Below, in pieces: positions 44,348-52,606 of a DNA stretch of 64,000 bases. The notes below the pieces were generated by a model. That model worked only from the letters and a program-made list of their open reading frames with translations. It was not told where the DNA came from and searched no databases. The DNA lies in the NCBI GenBank assembly GCA_902363735.1, contig CABJBA010000009.1:62001-126000 (forward strand). Reading direction: 5' to 3'. How positions within the stretch are numbered: position 1 is the stretch's first letter; every line of letters begins with the position of its first letter. Both the position numbers and the translations under genes were made by a program. Source of the stretch: Clostridiaceae bacterium (GTDB lineage Bacteria > Bacillota > Clostridia > Lachnospirales > Lachnospiraceae).

Positions 44348-45247
44348 TTACAGGGTGAAATGTTTCTTAAATAAATCCTCGACACACTGCTTTGCTTCCA
44401 GGCAGAATGCAGTGTAACGCTCCATCAGCTGTCTCCCATCTTCCGTCACAACTGAATATCCGCCGTCCTTTCCGCCCTGACGGCTTTCAATGACAGGTTT
44501 TCCAAGCTGCTGCTCCATAACTGCCATGATCTTTCTTCCTTTACTGTAGGATATTCCCATGCGGCGGCAGGCCTCCAAAAGTGAACCTGTCTCATCTGTC
44601 ATCTGAAGAAGAAGCTGAGCTCCCGGCCCGTAAAAAGGCTTTTCCCTGACAATTTGAATTTTAATCTCAGGACTGGATTTTCTAAGGCTGTGTTCAAGCA
44701 GCAGATGGCCGTAGCTGCCTTCAGCCTCAACATTGGCGAGAACTCCCTCATCCTTCACCTCAATAAAGCCGCGGTGAAGACCGGAATCCCTTATTGCCCC
44801 GGCAAGTCCCTCATCTCCTTTATAGGATAAAACTTCGCCAAAGTGATCTGCTCTCAAAAGCAGGGGATGCCCTGTCTTTCCTTTATAAATAGGAACACAA
44901 ACATGGCCGTCTTCAGAGGACATCATAGCACGGACCGTCTCCACAGAAAATAAGGGCACAGCCACATGGGTGATCATGGCTGCTATACACTGATCCTGCA
45001 GATAGGAAAGCCCGATCTTTACATTGTCTAACATCTGGCCTCCAGCCTTTCCAGGTAAATAAACTACATTCATATGGGCTCCAGGCTTTTCACTTTCGTT
45101 GCAGACCACCACAATCCGTTCAATTCCAGCCCGTTGAAATACCCTGATAATACGTTGTATGGCAGAAATGGTTCCCACCTCCTTCAGCGGTTCAAAATCA
45201 GCCCGGTCCTTTGTTTTTCCTGAAGCAATAATCAAAGCAGCAACCAT
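44348..45247 (-). CDS. MobA/MocA-like nucleotidyltransferase fused to a ModE-like winged helix
   Basis: A 299-residue two-domain protein. Seen: residues about 1-190 resemble the NTP transferase fold of MobA/MocA (molybdenum cofactor nucleotidyltransferases), but the phosphate-binding LAAGxSxRMG motif is replaced by IIASGKTKDRADFEPLK, so catalytic competence is doubtful; residues about 200-299 match the ModE winged helix (GPGAQLLLQMTDETGSLLEACR, SYSKGRKIMAVMEQQLGKPVI, GGKDGGYSV), the molybdate-regulator DNA-binding domain. Inference: a regulator of molybdenum-enzyme genes that senses or handles a cofactor intermediate. Gene stands alone with its own start near an AAGGAAG-like site. No molybdoenzyme gene is in the window. 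Confidence 0.8.
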   Translation of the reverse strand: MVAALIIASGKTKDRADFEPLKEVGTISAIQRIIRVFQRAGIERIVVVCNESEKPGAHMNVVYLPGKAGGQMLDNVKIGLSYLQDQCIAAMITHVAVPLFSVETVRAMMSSEDGHVCVPIYKGKTGHPLLLRADHFGEVLSYKGDEGLAGAIRDSGLHRGFIEVKDEGVLANVEAEGSYGHLLLEHSLRKSSPEIKIQIVREKPFYGPGAQLLLQMTDETGSLLEACRRMGISYSKGRKIMAVMEQQLGKPVIESRQGGKDGGYSVVTEDGRQLMERYTAFCLEAKQCVEDLFKKHFTL

Positions 45248-45381
45248 ATGTATTCATCCCTTCCTTTTATTTAGTTAGATAGTATAGAATTTCCCTCTAA
45301 AAGTCAACTGTTTCCAATGAAGCCTTGAGGCAGATTCAGGCATTCCAGTAAAATTATACTTATTTTACTTTACATAACTTT

Positions 45382-45387
45382 TATAAT
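45382..45387 (+). promoter_or_regulatory. Possible promoter (-10) upstream of two orphan terminators
   Basis: TATAAT at 45382-45387 on the plus strand, with only a weak -35-like CTTATT 17 bases earlier. It precedes two plus-strand terminators with no ORF between, so a short untranslated RNA of about 60-110 bases is conceivable. The gap 45248-45639 holds this element, the two hairpins below and the mecA promoter. Confidence 0.3.
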
Positions 45388-45413
45388 ATTGTATACTTAA
45401 TTAGACTCTTCTT

Positions 45414-45456
45414 AAGGGCGCCGTTTTCCCCAAATTCATCGGTGCTCTTTTTTCTA
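45414..45456 (+). terminator. First orphan terminator upstream of mecA
   Basis: Stem GGGCGCCG pairing with CGGTGCTC (two G-U pairs), loop of about 18 bases, followed by TTTTTTTC. No plus-strand gene lies directly upstream. Confidence 0.6.
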
Positions 45457-45470
45457 TATTAAAGTCAAAA

Positions 45471-45508
45471 CAGGGAAGCCCGATATTTGCTCAGGCTTCC
45501 CTATTTTT
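45471..45508 (+). terminator. Second orphan terminator upstream of mecA
   Basis: Stem arms AGGGAAGCC and GGCTTCCCT around CGATATTTGCTCA, followed by ATTTTTAC. A clear intrinsic terminator in plus orientation, 40 bases before the mecA promoter. Confidence 0.75.
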
Positions 45509-45550
45509 ACATTCAAACCTTAAATTTATATAAACTTTTTCACATAGTAA

Positions 45551-45580
45551 TTGCCTTTTTGCTATATTATATAGTATAGT
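45551..45580 (+). promoter_or_regulatory. Probable promoter of mecA
   Basis: Plus-strand -35 TTGCCT (45551-45556), 18-base spacer, -10 TATAGT (45575-45580), 59 bases before the mecA start. Confidence 0.4.
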
Positions 45581-45639
45581 TACATTGAGGGAGTATGTAA
45601 ATATTTATTCATAATTTTTAAAGAACAGGAAGTGATCCT

Positions 45640-46359
45640 ATGAAGATAGAACGTATCAACGAAAACCAGATCCGCTGTACGCTTACCAGCTTTGATCTAA
45701 GTCTCCGGAACCTCAACTTAGGCGAACTTGCCTACGGCAGTGAAAAAGCACGCAGCCTGTTCCGCGAAATGATCCAGAAGGCCTCCAATGAGGTGGGGTT
45801 TGAAGCAGAGGATATTCCTCTCATGGTAGAGGCAATCCCCTTGTCTAACGAAAGCGTGATGCTGGTCATCACAAAAATCGAAGATCCTGAAGAATTAGAT
45901 ACCAGATTTGCAAAGTTCTCACCTTCTTCTGACGGAGATCTGGACCCTATATCAAGTGATTTAGCAAGCGAACTTTTAGAAGGAGCCGACGGACTGCTGA
46001 GTCTGCTGGGAATTGATAAAAAAGAAGAACCAGAAGAAAAACAACCAAAGGAATCTTTAAGCTCCTCGGCCATAAGAATCTATTGCTTTCAGAATCTGGA
46101 TCAGATTTCTGATGCTGCAAGAATCATTGGACAGGTTTACGACGGGGAAAATACATTATACAAAAAACCTGACTCCAGACAATATTACCTGGTGGTCCGC
46201 AATACTCCTGAAAAGACCCAGGATTTCAGCCGTATCTGCAATCTGCTTGCAGAATACGGTTCCAAGGTTCATCAGGATTATGCTTCTGAAGCCTATTTCA
46301 TGGAGCATTACGAGGTGCTGATCAAGGATCATGCACTACAGTCATTAGCAACGCTTTAA
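45640..46359 (+). CDS. mecA: Adaptor protein MecA
   Basis: A 239-residue adaptor for the ClpC/ClpP protease; in Bacillus it controls competence and other regulated proteolysis. Seen: N-terminal IERINENQIRCTLTSFDLSLR and LGELAYGSEKARSLFREMI, an acidic, low-complexity linker (residues about 95-140, DSDLDPISSDLASELLEGAD-like with GIDKKEEPEEKQPKE), and the C-terminal ClpC-binding domain (RIYCFQNLDQISDAARI, then YYLVVRNTPEKTQDF and LAEYGSKV). AGGAAGTGA precedes the ATG. A strong terminator follows. No competence genes in the window. Confidence 0.93.
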   Translation: MKIERINENQIRCTLTSFDLSLRNLNLGELAYGSEKARSLFREMIQKASNEVGFEAEDIPLMVEAIPLSNESVMLVITKIEDPEELDTRFAKFSPSSDGDLDPISSDLASELLEGADGLLSLLGIDKKEEPEEKQPKESLSSSAIRIYCFQNLDQISDAARIIGQVYDGENTLYKKPDSRQYYLVVRNTPEKTQDFSRICNLLAEYGSKVHQDYASEAYFMEHYEVLIKDHALQSLATL

Positions 46360-46370
46360 ATAAAAATTTA

Positions 46371-46412
46371 AAAATGAGGTTCAGCCTTTTTACAGGCCGA
46401 ACCTCATTTTTT
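46371..46412 (+). terminator. Bidirectional terminator after mecA
   Basis: Stem arms AAAATGAGGTTC and GAACCTCATTTT enclosing AGCC/GGCC and a loop TTTTTACA, followed by TTTC on the plus strand and A-rich sequence that is T-rich on the minus strand. Ends mecA and the convergent hydrolase gene. Confidence 0.85.
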
Positions 46413-46426
46413 TCATGTTACAAGCC

Positions 46427-47314
46427 TTAAAACTCTAAAGCCTCCTCCAGAAAAAACATGGCAATCAGCTCCAGAGTTGCATCAGTCTCCTTACAGGGAA
46501 CTAATATCCAGTCATGGATCATCTTTGCACCTTTTTTATAAAGAAATTTGGTTTCTTTTAATTCTTTAGTCTTTTCCGCCAGAAGCTCACAATCCGGAGT
46601 CAGAATCTCCTCTGTTCCAGACAGCACCAGAATCTGCCCCAGATGGTTCCAGTCTCCGTAAAGGGGAGAAACCAGAGGATCATCCGGCTCTAAAAAACCC
46701 CGGTAGCGGATCCCTGTCTCCTTTAAGGCTTCCACCGGAAGAATAGGATCTGACTTTTTTGCTATTTTTATCTTAGGATTGTCAAGACTAAGGTCAAGCC
46801 ATGGTGATATAACCGCAGTGCGCTCCGGCATGGGCAGCCCCTTGTTTCTTAATTCCTGTAAAAATGCAAGGGCCAGACCGCCTCCGGAAAAATCCCCAAA
46901 CAGAAAAAATTTATCCCCAGGATACTCTTCTGTCAAACGAAGGTATACATTTATTAAATATTGATGGACAGCCAAGGCTGTGTATTCCGGTGCCAGGGGG
47001 CACTGGAGTATGGACACCCTTACCTGTTCTTTTATGGCAAAATGCTCTCCCAGTTCCCTGTAGCGCTTTGACGGTTCCAGAGTGTAGGCACCTCCGGGAA
47101 GCATGAGAATATGATCATTCTTCACGTAGCTTCCGTTTATGGTCACTCCCGGAAAGCCATCCACGTCCCAGGACTTTACTCTCACTTTTTTTGAAAACCG
47201 GTCCTGATTCAATTCTCCGGTCCCTCTGGACGGCTGCTCCAGAGCAAGAGTCATTTTTATCTCCCTTTTGCTAACAGCTGCATGAATCCTGGTAATTTCT
47301 GATTTTAAACTCAT
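46427..47314 (-). CDS. Hormone-sensitive-lipase-type alpha/beta hydrolase with altered catalytic motif
   Basis: A 295-residue alpha/beta-hydrolase-fold protein. Seen: an oxyanion-hole region reading ILMLPGGAYTL where HSL enzymes have HGGG, the PLAPEYT block, and GDFSGGG (residues about 140-146) where the nucleophile motif GDSAGG is expected, so the serine is shifted one place or lost; Asp241 in EEILTPDC and His267 in MIHDW remain. A weak esterase or a non-catalytic relative is possible. Start 47314 is chosen because GGAG lies 11 bases upstream; an ATG three codons earlier abuts the binding site. Substrate unknown. Confidence 0.75.
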   Translation of the reverse strand: MSLKSEITRIHAAVSKREIKMTLALEQPSRGTGELNQDRFSKKVRVKSWDVDGFPGVTINGSYVKNDHILMLPGGAYTLEPSKRYRELGEHFAIKEQVRVSILQCPLAPEYTALAVHQYLINVYLRLTEEYPGDKFFLFGDFSGGGLALAFLQELRNKGLPMPERTAVISPWLDLSLDNPKIKIAKKSDPILPVEALKETGIRYRGFLEPDDPLVSPLYGDWNHLGQILVLSGTEEILTPDCELLAEKTKELKETKFLYKKGAKMIHDWILVPCKETDATLELIAMFFLEEALEF

Positions 47315-47411
47315 GAAGATCATCTCTCCTTTCCCTGAATTTCTCTTCTACCCATCACATTTCTTCCAGATAAACAGCATATCACACTCAACAAGCTTGC
47401 TCAACCACTTT

Positions 47412-48212
47412 TTACTGCTGCCCTCTCTTCTCCTTTATTCCCTTCCTGTATTGGAGAGGGGATTCTCCTTCCGATAGCAGAAAGCTTTTACAGAATACCG
47501 ATGCATCGTGAAAGCCGCAGGATAGGCCAACTTCGGTGATGGTAAGTCCCGTATGTTCCAGAAGCCGCTTTGATTCCACAATCCGGTAAGCCGTCAGATA
47601 ATGTTTGGGAGACATTCCCTTGTATTTCATAAACAGTTTATAAAGATAGGTCCGGTCAATTCCCACATGTCTGGCTACGTCATGAATCTGTATAGGATAG
47701 CTGTAATTGTGATGAATATATCCTTCTGCTCCTGACAAATAACGTTGTTCATAGTCCATTTCTCTCCAGTCTCTTGGAAATTTAGAAAATAGGAGGTAGA
47801 AATATCCGGTCATTTCATCCACATTGTGTCTTCCGTTCTGAAAAGACTTCACCAGAAGGGACATAGGCGACTGCCACCCCTCTTCTTTTCCAAACCGGTA
47901 CACATAGCTGCTTTCCTCCTGCCGGTATTGGGAAAGAAGCCTCTCCGCCTCACTGCCCGCAAATGCCGCCCAGGCATATTCCCACGGTTCTTTTTCATCA
48001 GCCCTGTAATAAGTAACCTCCTGAGGCTTAATTAAGAATGCCTCTCCGGCCCCCAGTATATATTCCTCTCCTCCGGCCCGGTAAATTCCCTTTCCTTTAA
48101 AAATCACATGCATCAAATAGTGTTTCCGAATGGCCGGTCCGAAAAAATGTCCGGCTGTACACTGCTCATGACCGCAGTTGTAAATGGTTATGCCCCGGCT
48201 TCCCTGGTTCAT
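47412..48212 (-). CDS. AraC-family transcriptional regulator divergent from melA
   Basis: A 266-residue regulator. Seen: N-terminal cupin-like sensing domain with GITIYNCGHEQCTAGHFFGP, GKGIYRAGGEEYILGAGEAFLIKP; C-terminal AraC pair of helix-turn-helix motifs (IHDVARHVGIDRTYLYKLFMKYKG and ITEVGLSCGFHDASVFCKSF). The start at 48212 has GGAGGATA upstream; an open frame of 31 further codons is dismissed. It is transcribed divergently from melA with a 116-base gap, the standard layout for an activator such as MelR/MsmR of alpha-galactoside use. Confidence 0.9.
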   Translation of the reverse strand: MNQGSRGITIYNCGHEQCTAGHFFGPAIRKHYLMHVIFKGKGIYRAGGEEYILGAGEAFLIKPQEVTYYRADEKEPWEYAWAAFAGSEAERLLSQYRQEESSYVYRFGKEEGWQSPMSLLVKSFQNGRHNVDEMTGYFYLLFSKFPRDWREMDYEQRYLSGAEGYIHHNYSYPIQIHDVARHVGIDRTYLYKLFMKYKGMSPKHYLTAYRIVESKRLLEHTGLTITEVGLSCGFHDASVFCKSFLLSEGESPLQYRKGIKEKRGQQ

Positions 48213-48328
48213 ATTTATCCTCCATGCAACAAAACGACAATTTCTTGAAACAATTTTCCTATCTTTTCTTATGTTGTAATTATACAATATTCTCATGAGC
48301 GGCACAACAGAAACGAGGAGGAAATATC

Positions 48329-49654
48329 ATGGTAAAAATTACTTTTTTAGGGGCAGGAAGCACTATCTTTGCCAGAAATGTTCTGGGGGACTGTATGTGT
48401 ACTCCGGCACTTCACGATGCAGAGATTGCCCTTTACGACATTGATGCAGGACGTCTTAAGGATTCAGAAATCATTTTAAGCGCAATCAACAAAAACGTGA
48501 ACCAAGGCCGGGCTGTTATCAAAACCTATTTAGGAGTGGAAAACCGAAAGGCAGCATTAAAGAGAGCATCCTTTGTGGTAAATGCAATTCAGGTAGGGGG
48601 CTACGATCCCTGCACCATTACAGATTTTGAAATACCAAAAAAATACGGCTTAAGACAGACGATTGCAGACACCCTTGGAATCGGAGGCATTATGAGGGGA
48701 CTACGCACCATCCCTGTTATGGAGGATTTTGCAAGGGATATGGAAGAGGTCTGCCCGGAGACTTATTTCCTGAATTATACCAATCCAATGTCTATACTGA
48801 CCGGATATATGCAGCGCTATAGCAGCATTAAAACAGTCGGACTATGTCACAGCGTCCAGGTATGCTCCAAAAAATTGTTGCAGGGACTTGATATGGAGGA
48901 TAAGCTGGAGGGCAGAACCGAGCTGATTGCAGGAATCAATCACATGGCCTGGCTTTTAAATCTTTATGACAAAGATGGAAATGACCTTTATCCCACCATC
49001 CGTCAGAAGGCCCTTGAGAAAAATAAAAGGGAAAAGCACAAAGACATGGTCCGCTTTGAATACATAAAACATTTAGGCTACTATTGCACGGAGTCCAGCG
49101 AACACAATGCAGAATATAACCCATTTTTTATAAAATCCAGATATCCGGAAATGATAGAAGAATTCCAGATACCATTGGACGAATATCCACGCCGCTGTAT
49201 CAGACAGATCAGCGAATGGGAAGAGGAGAAAAACTCCATTTTAAACGACGGAAAGATCACCCACACCCGTTCCCATGAATACGCTTCTTATATTATGGAA
49301 GCCATAATTACCAATAAGCCTTATAAAATCGGTGCAAATGTGATGAATCACGGGCTGATCGACAACCTTCCGTCCGATGCCTGTGTGGAGGTTCCCTGTC
49401 TGGTGGATGGAAGCGGAATCACTCCCTGCCATGTGGGACGGATTCCTACCCAATTGGCAGCCATGAACGTGACCAATATCAACCCACAGCTTCTCACCAT
49501 AGAGGCGGCCCGTGACAGAGACATTAACAAAATCTATCAGGCTGCCATGCTGGATCCTCATACCGCTGCAGAGCTTAACATCCAGGATATCCGGAGCATG
49601 GTGGATGAACTGGTGGAGGCTCACGGGGACTACATGAAGATGTATCGTTCCTGA
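48329..49654 (+). CDS. melA: Alpha-galactosidase (GH4, MelA type)
   Basis: A 441-residue cytoplasmic enzyme of glycoside hydrolase family 4, which uses NAD+ and a divalent metal to hydrolyse alpha-galactosides such as melibiose by redox-assisted elimination. Seen: Rossmann start KITFLGAGSTIFARNVLGD, NYTNPMSILTG and the metal-binding Cys-His LCHSVQVCS near residue 175, with GINHMAW nearby. Length is typical. GAGGAGG before the ATG. TTGTA-ATTA-TACAA is a palindrome about 40 bases upstream that may be the AraC or promoter region. No transporter is adjacent. Confidence 0.95.
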   Translation: MVKITFLGAGSTIFARNVLGDCMCTPALHDAEIALYDIDAGRLKDSEIILSAINKNVNQGRAVIKTYLGVENRKAALKRASFVVNAIQVGGYDPCTITDFEIPKKYGLRQTIADTLGIGGIMRGLRTIPVMEDFARDMEEVCPETYFLNYTNPMSILTGYMQRYSSIKTVGLCHSVQVCSKKLLQGLDMEDKLEGRTELIAGINHMAWLLNLYDKDGNDLYPTIRQKALEKNKREKHKDMVRFEYIKHLGYYCTESSEHNAEYNPFFIKSRYPEMIEEFQIPLDEYPRRCIRQISEWEEEKNSILNDGKITHTRSHEYASYIMEAIITNKPYKIGANVMNHGLIDNLPSDACVEVPCLVDGSGITPCHVGRIPTQLAAMNVTNINPQLLTIEAARDRDINKIYQAAMLDPHTAAELNIQDIRSMVDELVEAHGDYMKMYRS

Positions 49655-49663
49655 AATCCAACT

Positions 49664-49696
49664 AAAAAAAAGAGGCAGGTCCACAAGACCTGCCTC
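49664..49696 (-). terminator. Intrinsic terminator of the DUF1858 gene
   Basis: Minus-strand stem GAGGCAGGTC-TTGTG-GACCTGCCTC followed by TTTTTTTTAG. The plus strand lacks a T-tract, so it serves the minus-strand DUF1858 gene rather than melA. Confidence 0.85.
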
Positions 49697-49708
49697 CAAT
49701 AACTGATA

Positions 49709-49909
49709 TTATCTTACTTCCAAAATTTCATTAATCTGGGATACCAGAACATCACAGTCAATTCCATGAACCTGACATGCTTCCTCTATAGACTCTGCCT
49801 GAGAAGATGGGCAGCCAAGGCAGTGCATTCCAGCACGCATTAAGATTGGTGCAATATTTTCATCAAGTCCCAGTAACTGACCGATTACCATATCTTTATT
49901 AATCTGCAT
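49709..49909 (-). CDS. DUF1858 domain protein (small CxxC redox-type)
   Basis: A 66-residue protein. Seen: the DUF1858 pattern QINKDMVIGQLLGLDENIAP and a conserved GMHCLGCPSSQAESIEEA with the CLGC motif at about residue 31; the fold is shared with ScdA/hybrid-cluster-associated proteins. Function unknown, perhaps metal or redox related. Start 49909 chosen because AAGGAGG is eight bases upstream; eleven codons upstream of it are open but untenable. It sits between melA and the split pyruvate formate-lyase operon, transcribed away from the latter. Confidence 0.85.
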   Translation of the reverse strand: MQINKDMVIGQLLGLDENIAPILMRAGMHCLGCPSSQAESIEEACQVHGIDCDVLVSQINEILEVR

Positions 49910-50093
49910 TTTGCATTCCTCCTTAAAAAGTATATATATCATCTCTGATATAATTTATTATCATATCAAAAATCAGATCATCCAAAAACAAACTGGACTC
50001 TCTTCTACTATAATACTTTCCCCTTTAATTATCAAGAGTTAAATTGGACTTTTCATTTGAAGTCTATTGATGATTTTTTCTCAAATAAAGTTG

Positions 50094-50123
50094 TTGACAT
50101 TGTATACAGTATTCATATATAAT
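50094..50123 (+). promoter_or_regulatory. Sigma-A promoter of the split pyruvate formate-lyase operon
   Basis: Plus-strand -35 TTGACA (50094-50099), 18-base spacer, -10 TATAAT (50118-50123), giving a leader of roughly 140 bases. In the gap 49910-50273 it is the only promoter seen; two inverted repeats follow it. Confidence 0.75.
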
Positions 50124-50125
50124 AT

Positions 50126-50148
50126 ATTCATACAGAGGCTGTATGAAT
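50126..50148 (+). promoter_or_regulatory. Perfect palindrome at the start of the pfl transcript
   Basis: ATTCATACAG-AGG-CTGTATGAAT, ten-base perfect arms, starting two bases after the -10 element, so it covers the likely transcription start. Position suits a repressor site; it does not match the Rex (TTGTGAA-N4-TTCACAA) consensus. It could equally be a 5-prime stem of the mRNA. Confidence 0.55.
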
Positions 50149-50201
50149 TATACGTCTTTTCCACAGGGGTTTACCGTTTCTGTCTGATGGCAGAGATACG
50201 C

Positions 50202-50230
50202 AGTCCGATGAAGCAAAATAAAATCGGACT
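50202..50230 (+). repeat. Second inverted repeat in the pfl leader
   Basis: AGTCCGAT and ATCGGACT, eight-base perfect arms with a 13-base A-rich loop, followed by TTCC. It is not a good terminator because the T-tract is poor. It lies about 45 bases before the pflB start. Confidence 0.4.
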
Positions 50231-50273
50231 TTCCTATAAAATAGCATGAAAAATATTACGGAGGTACACAATT

Positions 50274-52334
50274 ATGAAACCAGAATGGAGAAATTTTACA
50301 AAGGGCGTCTGGGAGAGAGAAATCAACGTCAGGGATTTTATTCAGAAGAACTACACTCCCTATGACGGCGATGATGCCTTCCTTGCCGGACCTACCAAGG
50401 CAACGACTGAACTTTGGGACCAGGTTATGAGCTTAACAAAACAGGAGCGGGAAGCAGGCGGTGTTTTGGATATGGACACAAAAGTCATTTCCACCATCAC
50501 TTCTCACACAGCAGGATATTTAAATAAAGAGAAAGAAAAAATTACAGGATTCCAGACTGACAAACCTTTTAAGCGTTCCCTGCAGCCTTACGGCGGAATC
50601 CGTATGGCGGAAAAGGCTTGTTCAGACAACGGATATACCGTTGATCCGGAAGTCTCAGAATTCTTTTCTACCCATAGAAAGACACATAATGCCGGTGTTT
50701 TTGACGCTTATACCGCTGAAATGAGGGCTTGCCGTTCCAGCCACATCATTACCGGACTTCCAGATGCTTACGGACGTGGGCGTATTATCGGTGACTACCG
50801 CAGGGTAGCTCTTTACGGAATTGACCGTCTTATTGAGGATAAAGAAGAGCAGAAGAACACCACCCGCACCTCCATGAACTCTGACGTAATCCGTGAAAGA
50901 GAAGAGCTTTCCGAGCAGCTTCGCGCTCTCAAGGAATTAAAGAAACTGGGAAGCATTTACGGCTTTGACATTTCCAAGCCCGCTTCCAATGTACAGGAAG
51001 CTATTCAGTGGACTTATCTGTCTTATCTGGCTGCTGTAAAGGAGCAAAACGGTGCTGCTATGTCCCTTGGACGTACCTCCACCTTCATTGATATTTATGC
51101 TCAGAGAGACTTGGCAGAAGGAACCTTTACAGAGGATGAAGTTCAGGAGTTTGTAGATCATTTCATTATGAAGCTGCGTCTTGTAAAATTTGCCCGTACA
51201 CCTGAATACAATGAGCTGTTCTCCGGAGATCCTACCTGGGTAACAGAATCCATAGGCGGTGTGGGAATCGACGGACGCCATATGGTAACAAAGATGTCCT
51301 ACCGTTATCTGCACACTCTTCAGAACTTAGGAACTGCTCCGGAACCAAACTTAACCGTACTTTGGTCCACAAAGCTTCCCCAGAACTTTAAACGCTTCTG
51401 TGCCAAGAGTTCTATTGAATCTTCTTCTATTCAGTATGAGAACGATGATTTAATGCGTGTTTCCCACGGAGATGACTATGCAATTGCCTGCTGTGTATCT
51501 TCTATGAGACTGGGCAAGGAAATGCAGTTCTTCGGAGCCCGTGCCAACCTGGCAAAATGCCTTCTGTACGCTATCAACGGCGGTGTTGACGAAATCAGCA
51601 AGAAGCAGGTAGGCCCCAAATACCGCCCTATTACTTCCGAGTATCTGGAGTATGATGAGGTTCTGGACGCATATAAAGATATGATGAAATGGCTTGCAAG
51701 GGTTTATGTAAACACCTTAAACGTCATCCACTATATGCATGACAAATATAGTTACGAGCGCATCCAAATGGCTCTTCATGATAAAAAAGTAACCCGTTGG
51801 TTTGCAACTGGTATTGCAGGACTTTCCGTAGTAGCGGACTCCTTATCTGCAATTAAATACGCCAAGGTAAAAACCATACGTGATGAAAGCGGCGTTGTTA
51901 TCGACTATGCTATAGAAGGTGATTTTCCTAAATACGGCAATAACGATGACAGAGTTGATATGATTGCAAACGAGCTGGTCCACACCTTTATGAATTACGT
52001 CAAGGGAGTCCACACCTACAGAGGCGGCGTTCCTACCACTTCTATCCTGACAATTACCTCCAACGTGGTATATGGAAAGAATACTGGATCTACTCCTGAC
52101 GGACGTAAAAAGGGCGAAGCATTTGCTCCGGGTGCAAACCCCATGCACCATAGGGATACTCACGGTGCTGTTTCTTCCTTAGCTTCTGTTGCAAAGCTGC
52201 CATTTAAGGATGCACAGGATGGAATTTCCAATACTTTCTCCATCGTACCCGGTGCCCTCGGCAAGGAAGATCAGATTTTCTCCGGAGACTTAGAGGTTGA
52301 TTTAGAGCTGGCTCTCAGCGAGGATCAGAAATAA
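50274..52334 (+). CDS. pflB: Pyruvate formate-lyase core subunit lacking the glycyl-radical domain
   Basis: A 686-residue version of formate C-acetyltransferase, which makes acetyl-CoA and formate from pyruvate and CoA. Seen: [14 protein letters not shown] early, the active-site cysteine pair Cys406-Cys407 in [14 protein letters not shown], and [37 protein letters not shown] and [16 protein letters not shown] late. It stops after LALSEDQK, where the 760-residue E. coli enzyme continues into its radical domain with RVSGYA. The frame ends at a true stop followed by a new ribosome binding site, so this is a gene split, not a frameshift. It probably works with the separate 81-residue glycyl protein. 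Confidence 0.93.
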   Translation: MKPEWRNFTKGVWEREINVRDFIQKNYTPYDGDDAFLAGPTKATTELWDQVMSLTKQEREAGGVLDMDTKVISTITSHTAGYLNKEKEKITGFQTDKPFKRSLQPYGGIRMAEKACSDNGYTVDPEVSEFFSTHRKTHNAGVFDAYTAEMRACRSSHIITGLPDAYGRGRIIGDYRRVALYGIDRLIEDKEEQKNTTRTSMNSDVIREREELSEQLRALKELKKLGSIYGFDISKPASNVQEAIQWTYLSYLAAVKEQNGAAMSLGRTSTFIDIYAQRDLAEGTFTEDEVQEFVDHFIMKLRLVKFARTPEYNELFSGDPTWVTESIGGVGIDGRHMVTKMSYRYLHTLQNLGTAPEPNLTVLWSTKLPQNFKRFCAKSSIESSSIQYENDDLMRVSHGDDYAIACCVSSMRLGKEMQFFGARANLAKCLLYAINGGVDEISKKQVGPKYRPITSEYLEYDEVLDAYKDMMKWLARVYVNTLNVIHYMHDKYSYERIQMALHDKKVTRWFATGIAGLSVVADSLSAIKYAKVKTIRDESGVVIDYAIEGDFPKYGNNDDRVDMIANELVHTFMNYVKGVHTYRGGVPTTSILTITSNVVYGKNTGSTPDGRKKGEAFAPGANPMHHRDTHGAVSSLASVAKLPFKDAQDGISNTFSIVPGALGKEDQIFSGDLEVDLELALSEDQK

Positions 52335-52346
52335 GGAGTGACTGCC

Positions 52347-52589
52347 ATGGCAGATTCAAAAGAAAAACAAATTGATGATATTGTTTCTATGTTAGACCAG
52401 TTTATGTCCGGAAATGGCGGGCATATGAACATCAGCATTTCAGAAGACGGTGTCATAAACACCGAGGGAACAACGGCGAAATCAGTAACCACAACGAATT
52501 CCACGGAATGCGCAGACGGCAATTCTGCCTGCCGGGTTCCTACCCTGTTCGAGGGCTTAGACGATCCCGATTCCCAGGAAGACAACTAG
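52347..52589 (+). CDS. Small paralogue of the glycyl-radical domain lacking the RVSGY motif
   Basis: An 80-residue protein between pflB and the glycyl-radical gene. Seen: its first 40 residues ([13 protein letters not shown], then GGHMNISIS) line up with the beginning of the downstream protein ([13 protein letters not shown], then GGHHLNVNV), but the rest ([18 protein letters not shown] and an acidic tail) has no radical motif. So it looks like a duplicated, diverged half-domain. Start is the ATG at 52347 after AAGGAGTGA. It could be a chaperone, decoy or regulator of the radical subunit; this is inference. Two cysteines are present. Confidence 0.8.
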   Translation: MADSKEKQIDDIVSMLDQFMSGNGGHMNISISEDGVINTEGTTAKSVTTTNSTECADGNSACRVPTLFEGLDDPDSQEDN

Positions 52590-52606
52590 AAAAGGAGAAT
52601 AAAAAT

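Noticed and set aside
47412-48212. Possible CRISPR or IS-like repeat in the AraC-melA region
   Set aside because: The only repetition is palindromic promoter sequence; no repeat array or transposase was found anywhere in the window.
50124-50273. Possible ZTP (pfl-type) riboswitch upstream of pflB
   Set aside because: The leader has two inverted repeats but none of the conserved ZTP motif segments could be found.
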